Positions 23,934-34,819 of a stretch of 64,000 bases of DNA are shown here, piece by piece. Below the pieces are notes generated by a model. That model was not told where the DNA came from, did no database searches, and saw only the letters and a program-made list of their open reading frames with translations. A program made the position numbers and the translations under genes. Location: assembly GCA_965153455.1 (NCBI GenBank), contig OZ234503.1, positions 1,736,001 to 1,800,000 of the forward strand, in the 5' to 3' direction. Numbering within the stretch: position 1 is the stretch's first letter; every line of letters starts with the position of its first letter. The stretch is from Sphagnum compactum (lineage: Eukaryota; Bryophyta; Sphagnopsida; Sphagnales).

Positions 23934-25322
23934 TGCATGGGCTTAGAGCCTAAGCCTAAAGCTTAGAGTTGGAACTTGGGATAGTAAAATGTACTTTCCC
24001 TTATACACATGCAAGTAAAATTCAAAAAATAAACCACAAAATGAATGTTGTACAAGTAAACCTAAAAGCAAACATGGGGATGAATGTAAACATTCATCTT
24101 CATTATGGATGGATGATTTTTTTCATTCATCTAATGTATGAATGAAAAAAATTAATTGTAATAAATTTACATGTTTTTAATAGATATAACTTCCATCAGA
24201 ATTATGAACAAATGTTTCATTCAATCATTCATTTTTTATGGATATTTTTTCCTATAATTTTAATTAACTAAAACTTCATGAAACACAAACTAAGTTTATA
24301 TTATATAACATTTGTTGAATAATATAATGTAAATTTCATTATAAATGTATTTCATGGCTATGGTTTTAAATGCCATTATTTTCAAAATGTTTTAACTATA
24401 TTACTATTATTATGCTAACATCCACCCCATGGTCATTGTTGTTTTTGAGAAAAAATTAAAAGAATTTTTTTTTTTTTGGAGGGGTGTGGGCAAACCGATC
24501 TAATGTCGTAAATGACACTAGGTTTTTTCCTCCCCCTCTTCTAAAGGTGCCACAACTTCTTTCAAACCTATTTATAAATGTCATTAGTAACAATGAGGGT
24601 TTTGCTTTTCATTCTTCGTCGAGGGTGCCATGGCTTTCTTTAAATTTAACCAATTTTGTTGACAACAATGGGTTTTAAATGTTTTAAATATATTTAAACT
24701 ACCTAATGTCATTGGTGATAATGGGCTTTTGAAATAAATTGAAATTCAGTTTTAGGCACCTTAATTAAATTTCTTCAAAGAACCTCCTATCATATATGAC
24801 AGTGAGATTTTTTTAATAATTATTTATTTTCAAGGCACCCGAATTTTCAACAAAGTAAATATATAATGTTGTTGATAATAATTGGGCGGTGTGGGGGGGG
24901 GGGGGGTGACACTCAATCCCTGACAATATTTTTTTAATTGTTTACATTGTTCATGAAAATGATTTCTTAAACAAAAGTTTAAAATATATTTTGATCCCAT
25001 CATCATACTTTCCCCTAGTATCACAATTTCATTATCCATCATTATTAAATGACATTCAAGTTTGAAATATTAATATTTGGACAACAAATTCGGATGGATA
25101 TAAATGATTTTGAATTGATATATCTTCCAATCATGGATGAATTTTATCCAATGATTTATTTATTTGATCCAAATCATAAATGAAATTCATCCATGCAAAA
25201 ATGACATTCATCCATATGAAATCATTCATCTATGGACATATTCATCTATATAGGTGGATTATAATCACATTAAGCTTTAAAGTTCTAAGCTTAAAGTTCC
25301 AAGCTTAGGCTTTACGCTCATG
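23934..25322. mobile_element. Terminal-inverted-repeat element of unknown superfamily (1.4 kb)
   Basis: The left end GCATGGGCTTAGAGCCTAAGC and the reverse complement of the right end, GCATGAGCGTAAAGCCTAAGC, match at 18 of 21 positions, and both continue with TTGGAACTT nearby. Subterminal zones at both sides are full of ATTCATCCAT-like motifs in opposite orientation (24085-24150 and 25135-25250). The 45-bp repeat array stops at the left border and resumes at the right border, consistent with insertion into it. No clean target duplication or transposase is visible. The interior includes a 14-G run at 24893-24906. Confidence 0.5.
24893..24906 (+). repeat. Poly-G run (14 G)
   Basis: A homopolymer run of 14 guanines inside the terminal-inverted-repeat element. 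Confidence 0.95.
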
Positions 25323-25399
25323 CACAACCCATCCTTTTTTCTTGGTTTGTGTTTGTTGCCATTGCCCTCTTTTTTGTGTTTTTTAAGGTTTAAGGTTTG

Positions 25400-27330
25400 A
25401 TGCAATTGAAGGTTATTCCTAAAAAGCTACTTTATCCCATTGAACCTTTGTTGATCGATGTTGATTGTTGTGGTTTTCCATCAATTTCTATTGTAGTTAC
25501 AAGCACAATAATGGTGACAAATTTTACAATCACAATTGTTATACAACAATGGATTTAGGAATTAATATCATTGTTTTTGTTGAGGCTCCATTTTTTGGGA
25601 GGTTAATTTTGAAATATAATCTTCATGATATTTCCATCCATGCGAACCATGGTCAATGAGATCTTGTCAAAGATGGCAAAGAAGACCAAGGAAAAGTAGA
25701 AAACCCTTAAGACTTGTAATTCTTGCACCATGAGTTTTGACTTGTGGATTCTTAGAGCAAAAATGGGCACATTTGTTTTCATTGTGCATTTTTTGAATGA
25801 CAAGTGGAAGCCTTGTGATATAACCATTGATTTCTTTGAAACATCAAAATATTTTGTGCCATGGTTTTATAAGTTAATGAAATACTTGCAAAACATGGGT
25901 TCAATGCTCAGGCTATTACTTATGTCAATGATGAGGGAGGTAATTTTCAACCATGACTATTGCATTGACTTTTGTTTTTTCATGTGAAGTGTTGGGGTTG
26001 GCAATATCATTTTTAGGGACATGTTGGGGACATGTTATGTTTAAGTGTTGCCAACATGCTATACATGATTATAAAGTTTGTCATGACTTAACTTTTATTT
26101 CCATTAGGGAAACACAATCCATTTTGTAGAAAACTATCACATGGACCAAAAGAAGTGGGAAGGTTTGACAAAAGTGGCACAATGGCACAAGGCATGAATG
26201 GTTATTGGAGTGCACACCCATGGAAGCTTAAAGCTTTAATGAAAATTTGGTTTTATTCCCATATCATTTTGTTCCAATTTTTTTGGAATTCAAGCATACA
26301 ATTGCCTTTTGTTATGAGAATCAACATTCATTGACGCTTCAAGGTCATGTGCCAAGTCCACAAGTTTGGGCTATAGCCCAAATTGTTGCAAATACTTTGG
26401 GTCCCATGGTTCAACAATGTGTGTTGAACCAAAGCTAAGGTTATTGGCTTCTTTCTTATGCCTTTATTGTGTCCATATCATTTGTATGTCAAATATAGGT
26501 GCCAAATTCCTTGACACCTAATTCCAATGATACCCATGACTTTGATGGTGAACTTCAAAAACAACACATGCAAAAATAGGTGGTACAAGTTATGGATCCT
26601 TTCCTTTCATTTATGTTTATTTCCAAACTTACAAAACTCACAATATGTTGGCAATGATGTTAGATTCCATTACAAGGGTTTGGAATTGGTCATTCAATAT
26701 GTTGGCCATCATAAGGCTCTTTGAGTTGTAGATGAATATGATAGACAAATATTGTTCTTGCTCCTTGTGTTTGCATATAAGTGTTTGAATCCAATTAAAA
26801 TAAGTGAAAAGCTCTTAGCTCTGCATCCCAAACTATTGAATCCACAAGTATGTTATGATCTCATGGAAATTAATGAGGACATGGCCTTGTCAATTGTGAA
26901 AGAAAAATTGACCCATTTTAGGATACCAAAAGTCATTGAAAAGGAATGCCAAGATCCATTGGCATGGTGGAAAGCCCATGAACAAAATTCTTTTTATGTT
27001 GGATTTGTAATTTGATAAGTGTTTAGGATTGTTGACTCTTACGTACATTGAAGCAAAAATAATTTTCAACATTGTAGGTATTTGCACAAATCTAAAAAGC
27101 TATCAGTTGGGCATGGATAATCTTGAAATGGTTATAAACATCTACAAAAATTGATCGAATGATGCTTGTGTTGGGCTTTTCCATCCATAGATAAATATGA
27201 ACATGTTGGTGGTTTGTTATCTATGGATAAATTCATGGAGATGGAATAAATTCTAATGGATGAAAATGAGGATGTAATTGTATCACTTGGGCTTTTGAAG
27301 TCAAAGGATGGCAACAATAAGCTTTAGGTA
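25400..27330 (+). pseudogene. hAT-type transposase pseudogene A
   Basis: Ordered hAT transposase segments occur on the plus strand in shifting frames. CTMSFDLWILRAKMGTFVFI is at about 25727-25790, followed by WKPCDITIDFFETS. FKHTIAFCYENQHSLTLQG and VQQCVLNQS lie at 26290-26435, and ECQDPLAWWKAHEQ near 26945. The C-terminal dimerisation region follows (27060-27175), with LGMDNLEMVINIYKN, then a stop in place of the usual Trp, then SNDACVG. The last segment is diagnostic of the hAT dimerisation domain. A live enzyme would cut and paste the element using 8-bp target duplications. Here several stops and frameshifts, and lack of an intact start, show that it is inactive. Confidence 0.75.
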
Positions 27331-27639
27331 CATTTTATTTTTTGTTATTTGCATTTTTCACGTATTTTTTTCTTCAAAGTTGATGCATGTAACATTGATG
27401 TATTATTCAATTTGTTGTTTTCAGTTGTCATAAGCCTTGAAGCGATTTTGAAATGGCTTGTGCCTTAAGAATTGGATATGACATGTACACAATAGAATTG
27501 CCCTTTTCATGTTTTTTTGGTTTTTCCTTGTTATGCCACTTTGCATTTGAGTTTTTTGATTTTGACAAAGTTAGGATAAAGTGGTGTTTTGGCAAGGCTG
27601 AAATAGGGCAAATTTGGGGCAAAAAGTGGATGAATTGGG

Positions 27640-27715
27640 GCATTTTGGAGGGGTAATTTTGGGGGTAGATTTGGGGATATTTGGGGGGCAAATTTGGGGC
27701 TATTTGGGGTGGGTC
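27640..27715 (+). other. G-quadruplex-type run, TTTGGGG-like repeats
   Basis: Tracts of four to six G separated by 6-7 bases (TTTGGGGATATTTGGGGGG and onward) occur at 27673-27676, 27683-27688, 27696-27699 and 27706-27709, with further G tracts upstream. This satisfies the usual pattern for intramolecular G-quadruplex folding with loops of up to 7 nt. It lies just beyond hAT relic A. Confidence 0.7.
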
Positions 27716-27799
27716 TTATGGGAATGTTTGAGGGCTGATTTAAAGGTGGCTAGATGACACATTTCAAAGTTGGCATATCAATGCATGAGACAAGAAAAT

Positions 27800-30689
27800 G
27801 TGAAACCATTTGACATAAAAATAAATAATATTGATCCATTAGAAACTAGTAGTGTAATTTAAAGTTTAGAGTTTAGTAGGTTCGTTTGATTTCATAGGCC
27901 TTTTGAAAGCTTTGTAAAAATTTGGATTTTGCTTTGGAATAAAAATTTGCCTTGTTTCAACATTTCTAATGATGTTTTGGGTTTTGGAACTTAATTGGGA
28001 GGTTATCCAAAACTACCTTAACCTACCTTGGAATTGGAAATTGACATACTTTGAGACTAAAAAAACAATCGGAGTCAAAATCACCACTTGAAATAAAAAT
28101 TGGAAATTAAAACAAGCTAGTCCCCATTTTGGAAAAAAATACTAAAACAAAACCAAAATCAATTTGTTAAAAAATTTAAGAATTGAAACTAGAGGTTCTT
28201 TTTAAAACTTAGGAACTACACAATAATGGTTATTTTGGTTATTTAATCTATCTATGGTAGGCACAAATTCTACCTAGAATTGCTTTCTACCTGCTAACAA
28301 CACAATATAAATTATATTTTTGAAAGTACTTACAACATTCACAATCTATGGTTATACTCATTCTAATTATTTTGTAAACAATATTTACATTTTTTTCTTA
28401 TTACAATCATTGTTTCTTTAATTTTTAGCTTCTTTATTATCCTTAATAATTAAAATATATGATCAAGATTCATAATTCAGTTAGAAAAACACAACAATTT
28501 TAGAGTAGTCTCATGTTTTTTCATTAAGACTCTATTATTATTTTTATTCAAATTTGAATATATCCAACATCTATAGTATAAAATGTAGAAATCCAAAATG
28601 AAAAACAAGAAAATCTATGGTTCCAAATCCAACAAAACTTTAAACTACTCATTGTGTCTCTATTTTATTTTTCAGCAATTCTTTAAGTTTTCTCTGTGTG
28701 TGTAAAAAAACAATCTCCTAAAAATCATTAACTTCCAGAATTACATCCTAAATCTTTTCATTCCAAAAATAATTTGAATTTTCAAACTAATGAAATGTCT
28801 TCATCCTATCTAACTAGGTAGCCATCTTCATATTGCCTTATTGAATTTCTACCATTCTCTTGGTCACATTTTCCTTATTTAATTTCTACCATTCACTAGG
28901 TAACAACCTAATAACCATAATTTGTGATAAATAAATAATATAATTTTTCACCATTTTAACCATTGGTTGTAATTAAAAATTGTTGGGCCTTAATGAGCCC
29001 GATCCAATTTTGGTTAAGAGTATGTAAGTTAGCTAAAGGAATTTCAAGGTTAACCTAAGGTTCATGGGATAGGGTGATATGTTTGATTTTATCCCAAATG
29101 GATTACCAAGGGTTGGGTGGCTTGGATAGGATAATGTGGGTGGTAGGATAACTAGATTAAATTAAGGCAAGGTTACCTTGTCCTTAGTTAGATTGGCCAA
29201 GTTTGTTGGATAAGGAAATACGAACATGGTGGAGGTGGTTTCTAACAAGGTGCTAGGAATTAGGTTTAGGTCAAGACATCAATAGTAGTTTTATCCTAAA
29301 GTTGAAAGGGGAAAAAGGCATTGTTGATTACTCCCTCCACTTCAAAAATGATGAGTATTGTGTGAGGAGGTGGGAGGGAGTGGGGAGTGATAATGAGGAT
29401 GTGAGATCTTGGCTGATAGGGGGTTGGACATATCATGAGGGGTCAAAGGTAAGGTGAAAGGGCTATTGCATTATGAAGAGGTGAACTTTCAAGGTACACC
29501 CAATTAATCAACACAGTTGGGTCGATGGAGGTGGAGGCATCACAAGTGGGTGATGGCGGCTATTCAAGGGAAGGTTATAGGAGTAGTTCCATTCAAAGGC
29601 AAATGGAGGAAGAGGTACAAAAAAATGGCGTTATACCTAATAAGGTTGGAGTAGAAAAGGAGGTGGGTAGAGAAAGAAGGGGCGGTCTAACCTAGGAGTG
29701 AAGAGGAAGATCTACCCTCTTATGTTAAAACAAAGGAAAGTGGAAAGAAAAGGAGTCTTTTAAAGAACTTGAATAGGTATGGGTTGTTAAAAGTAGAAAG
29801 TAAAAGGAGTAGAGAAGGGGGGTTGGTAGGACTGTTCATAGAAAAAGGAACGGGTTTGGTAAAGCATGGGTAAAAGCTTGGTTGAACTAGGAGATCAGTA
29901 GCTACGAACTAAAGATTCTAGTGTAACTACCCTCCTTTTCTTTTGATGTTTGAAAGATTAATTTGAAAGAAACTTTGTTTCATTTAATGAATGTTGTGTG
30001 TGTTTTTTTGTGATTTACTTGTTTAGGGTTACGGTTGGTTATAATATAAGTAAAGGGTTTTGAATAAAGAAAAAGGTTGTTTAGATTAGGCAAGGGAAGG
30101 GTATAACATAAATTACAAGTGGGGAAAAGAAATTTTGTTCAACAAAAAGCCAAACTTTTATTTTGTGTTAATTATGTTATCTTAGGTAGATGATAAAGGA
30201 AAAGATGACTCAAAATGAATTGGCTGCAACTTCTCCTTATATGTTTTGTTACAACGGTGTTATTGTATTAAACGAGGGGATTTTGGGATTAAACGATTAG
30301 TTGGAATGGTGAGATGAATATTTAACCCAAAATGAATATTTGCAAGGGGTAGAGGGATGATTACCTAATTGTGACATCTCTTGTATGTTCTTCAAGGGGC
30401 AAGGGGAAATGACTCAAGGTAAGATGTTAGGGATATGTTAATTTTGTGCTTAACAATAATGAAATATAATGAATAAGAAATAGGTGGTTTGTACTAGTGT
30501 TCATTGGTTCTTTGTGTTTATAGGAACTTGTGGGCTCAATTTTGACACTTCAAAGTTTCAGTAGATTCTTCTAGTGCAAGTTTGAGCCCAATTCTCCAAA
30601 CATTTAAACATTTAAACCTTATGATTCAGATTTTGGCTTTTTCAAATTCAAGAACCTTTGAGCTTGATTAAGAAATTGGGTCTAGTTTC

Positions 30690-30690
<1 letters not shown>
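27800..30690. other. No supported gene
   Basis: 27800-28980 is AT-rich without coding signal. 29000-30460 is purine-biased on the plus strand with many GGT/GGG words but no sustained reading frame. I saw no transposon ends. Confidence 0.45.

Positions 30691-30694
<4 letters not shown>

Positions 30695-30722
<28 letters not shown>
30695..30722. repeat. (TG)14 microsatellite
   Basis: An uninterrupted TG tract of about 28 bp. Confidence 0.97.
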
Positions 30723-30725
<3 letters not shown>

Positions 30726-30982
30726 TATAGACTTTTCAAAATTGCAAATTGTAAAGGTATGATGTTCTATGACAAATTAGAGATTGGAGATTGTATAGAT
30801 ACAAAGTTTTACAATTAGTTAAATCTAATCACTTATAAACTTTAGCCTACTCGTGAACATTTTTAAAAAGTTGAATTTCCTTATTTAAAGAACTTCAAGG
30901 ACTATTTAAAACTTGTCTTTTGCAATTTTGATTTCGATTCCAATTCCAACAAAAGGCTAATTTCATGGTCTACTTTTTGTGC

Positions 30983-31069
30983 TGGGTTCCTCAGTGCTCA
31001 CTTGGATCCAGGTCACAAGAACCTGAACCCAAAGCCTGGCACTGCAAACTGAGGAACCTGCCAACACTG
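30983..31069. mobile_element. hAT-like terminus with internal inverted repeat
   Basis: The segment ends GAGGAACCTGCCAACACTG, nearly the same as the terminus at 20103-20124. An 11-bp exact inverted repeat, GGTTCCTCAGT ... ACTGAGGAACC, lies within it and could form a hairpin. It is probably the end of a decayed hAT-related element. No matching left end was identified. Confidence 0.45.
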
Positions 31070-31079
31070 GTTGATACTT

Positions 31080-33120
31080 TATACATACTAGGTTTAAATG
31101 GCCTTTTGTACTAACTACGTATAAAGTAGATAGCTAATAAAATAGCAACTGAGCTAACCACCATGGTAAGCTAGGGAACTGGAACCTGATGCAGTTGAAC
31201 TGAGGTGGAGACTGGATACCAGATCTCCTTAAGAAGTCTGTAAAGCTGTGAGCACATTTTGGGGCTGGGAAAGAATTTGGTGAAAAACCAAGAAGTCTGG
31301 TGGTGTTACTCCCCAGTGCCACCTCTTAAAGCAGACAATGCTTGTCAGTGTATGGAAGACATTCTTCCTCATTCCAGCTTCTGCTACCCTAGTGCACAAA
31401 CGAACTCAGTTCTTCATTATCGAATTAAGTCCATAAATACTGCAGAAGCAGGCAGTGTCACAATGTCATTTATGATCAGTTCAGTCAGTTTCTTTGATTT
31501 TTGGGTCTAGTGATCTAGAAGGGGAACATCATAGGATTTGCAGTGTCCCAAAAGGATTAGGTGTAGTTGATGGTGTGTGGGTGAATTCAAAGTTCAAACA
31601 TGCCTCATATAATATTGCTGGTTAAGTACTTCTAGTTCATTAACTTGCTTGGTAACGTTTATATATATATATTTATTTTGCTAATCTGAGGTGTAATAAG
31701 TGAGGATTGGGATTAATGTTGGGGCTGATCTTTGATTATTTTCTAATTGCCTCTGGTTCTGGTTTTTTGAAATTAAAAAAAAAGGAAAGAATTACCTCCA
31801 GTTTCAGTTTTCCTGAAAAAATTTCAAGGAAAAATAATTTCAGTTCTGGGTTTTCAAAAGAAAATTCAAAGAACTGGAGGGTCTCATGAAGAATCAGTAA
31901 AGAATCGATGGTTCTGGATATGTTCTTTGACTCATTCATCGATTTTTTTGGTAATTTAATTAATTTTCCAATGAAAAAAAATACTCAAAATTAAATATCT
32001 CCTGGACCTTAGGTCTAAAAAAGTTCCAACTCACTTTCATTAAATTTTACTCAACGACGGTTTCCCAACAATATCAAGAGCACACCCAAATTTGCCTGTA
32101 ATTTTCGATTTAGTTTACATGAATTTCCAGTGAAAAAATTGTTCAATAGTTCATAACTTCTCTGCTGTACTTGGAAACAATATGAAACCAACTTGATCCA
32201 CCTTTACTCATTGAGGGCTTTATTACAACACCAAGAGTGGCAAGATGCACCATGGTTTGGGAGATCTTAATGTGACATAGAAAACAAACAAACAACTTTC
32301 CTTGGTACATAGATGTTTTATGGAATAAGACAATCATTTAAATCCTCAACACATAATTATTTCTAGTGTTTGATGCTTCCAATTTTTTCAATACCACCAA
32401 TATGTGCTTAGGTAGAAGATTTCTTATTGTTCCCCTGGCTCTCAATATGTGGTTGAATTATTTTTCCATGGTTGTTGGTATCTTGGATACCTATTGGTTT
32501 TTCTGTTTATTAGCCAATTTGATTAATTGCCTATCAATGGGTATAAACTACAAACCCAGGTATCATCATGATCATCAAAACTTACATCCAACAATGTTAT
32601 ACCCACCCTTGTCTTTCTTTGATGTTATGAGGGGCCTAGTGGGTAGTGCCACCTACATTGGAATTTAGGGCCCATTTCAAGTTTCAACCAGTTGTTACCT
32701 AGGGGTGAATGCCAATGCCCTTTGGTGAAGACTTTTGTGTAGCACATTAAATAGAGGTACCCTTAGCATTATTTTGCAGTGTGGAGCAAGATAAATTTAT
32801 ATTGCTGGTACATTCAGTTCCTTTATTCCCCAAGGACATTACACCACCTATCAATGCTTACATTATTAAAAAAAATTAAGCTATGAAACAACAAAATTCA
32901 ACAATCATGCCTAAGTGCTTCCCAATGTGGTATCACCTAGTTAATTGGATTAGAGTACAAAAGGAGATCCAAGACATTCCAAGGAGTCTGTTTATAACTA
33001 AACTATGTGCAAAATAAACAACCTAGTTATAACCACAACCGTCAAGTGGGTTTTATAGTCACATATTGAAAGCTCATGATAGCATATGCATATTTGTTTG
33101 TCTTCTACTTAGATTTACAC
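31080..33120. other. No supported gene
   Basis: 31100-31510 has somewhat coding-like composition on both strands (an 83-codon plus-strand frame at 31259-31510), but I recognise no domain. The rest is AT-rich intergenic-type sequence. Confidence 0.4.
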
Positions 33121-33127
33121 ATGCATG

Positions 33128-33149
33128 CACACACACACACACACACACA
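33128..33149. repeat. (CA)11 microsatellite
   Basis: An uninterrupted CA tract. Confidence 0.95.
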
Positions 33150-33189
33150 ATGTAGCACCCAGCCTTCTCAAGCTAATTAGTTTTGCATG

Positions 33190-33560
33190 ACATAAATAAT
33201 TAACCTAAGGTTGGAGGGACAGGACCCACAACTGTCGGTTATGCAGAAGGGTGGGTTTTCAAATATTCAGTTTATAACCACCAATTAACCTCCTGGTTAT
33301 ATTGTTGTTAGATTTTTTTAAAAAATAAATCAAAATTTATAATTCTTTTCTTTTTAATCAAAAAATGTTTAGTGTTTTAGGATTGACAACCTACCTGAAT
33401 GATAACCAATTTATCCAGGCAGGTTATGAGGTTTTGCAAATTCTATACCATGTAGTTAGGTTATTATCTGATTAGTAAAAAACTGAGTGATAACTTATTA
33501 ATAACCTGGTTGATAACTGGGTTGATAACAGGGTCAAAACTCAACAACCAACCAACACTG
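33190..33560. mobile_element. hAT-like terminus with GGTTAT-rich subterminal region
   Basis: The segment ends CAACCAACCAACACTG at 33560, so its reverse complement opens CAGTGTTGGTTGG, a hAT-type terminus. The preceding 350 bp repeat GGTTAT/ATAACC words in both orientations (for example ATAACCTGGTTGATAACTGG), as in hAT subterminal regions. No transposase and no left end were found. Confidence 0.4.
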
Positions 33561-34620
33561 GTATGGAGCTTGGAGTTTCCAGGGTGTGTGGTCATCAGTC
33601 AGTTTTTGTCCTCTAAATTAGATTTCTGGAGAGAGATAATCCTGCCAAAATGGGGGAACCAAATCTAACATATGAGAGAGACAAAGAGTATGCGTGTGTG
33701 TGTTACTTTTATACAGATGAGGTTTGATGACATTTCACAGAAAAAATTCCATGTTGAACACTCATGCCACCACTTCTTTTCGTCAAGGCCCTGTTGCCCA
33801 TATTTGCAGCTTTAGATGAGCTGCATGCTTTCTAACTATACTTCCGAAAACCTTGTTGTAACAAGCTGCTGGATAGTTTTGTGTTAAGGCTGCATTACTT
33901 TTCACAGTTTAGAACAAATTGTAAAGTTGTTTGGCTTCCAAAATAGTTCTGTGTTTGGGCTACATTACTTTTAAGAGCTTACAATGAATTATAAAATTGT
34001 TTGATTTAATGAGTAAAAAGACACCATGAGAAAATCATGTCCCTTATAACTTGTTTATTTAGTTGTAATCTAGTTCTATCAAACATTTTTTTAGTTGTAT
34101 CAAACAAATTACAACAGACACAGTTTTCTCATAATGAGAATAAGAATATAAAAATATAAAAAAATTCAAATTTTTTGGTAGTGTAAATGGAGGTGTCTTA
34201 CCTGACATAATCAGATGTCAACTTCAAGCAAGCATTTCAAAAAGTGAAACATCCATATAGGCAAGCATTTCACTTTTCAAAATGCCCATGTTACTTTTTT
34301 GAAATTTTTTTATCATGCTCGTGTGGTACCCACCAGGTATGATAGTAAAAAGGTAAACAAGATAAAAATCCGATTGACTTTTATGATATGCAATGCCTTC
34401 GGGCCAGGACGTTACACTACACTTAAAACACATATTACAACAAGACATGCCATGTGTTCTATTTCACTAAATTATCATACCAGTGAAAACAATGGAATGA
34501 TATTTCACATGATAAATGTGACAGTGCAACCAAATCAGTAACATAAAAAGACCAAGACACTTGCGCATGGAGGTCAAGCCTACAGTATTGCCTTTGACAA
34601 CTGCTATGTAGTATAGTGGT
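33561..34620. other. No supported gene
   Basis: Mixed-composition stretch. A CAAGCATTTCA motif is repeated near 34225 and 34262 with inverted copies of its neighbour, giving a small imperfect hairpin. No coding region is supported. Confidence 0.4.
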
Positions 34621-34634
34621 TTATGAGATGAGTG

Positions 34635-34815
34635 GCATTCTCTCACTAAAAGATGGACCCAAATTTGTTTGTCTCTAAAAATCTGTTGCATTTATCTCAC
34701 TTAAGATGGATCCAATTTATGTGTGTCTTAAATTCACTTGCATTTGTCTCACTTAAGATGGATCCAATTCCATATGAACTTAAATAATTTGCATAATTTG
34801 TCACACTCGAGAGGG
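34635..34815. repeat. Degenerate 53-bp tandem repeat, about 3-4 units
   Basis: TCTCACTTAAGATGGATCCAA-like cores start near 34640, 34695 and 34747, with a weaker one near 34800. Spacing is 52-55 bp. Confidence 0.7.
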
Positions 34816-34819
34816 ACGA

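Noticed and set aside
27640-27715. Interstitial telomere repeat
   Set aside because: The word is TTTGGGG with variable spacing, not the plant TTTAGGG repeat.
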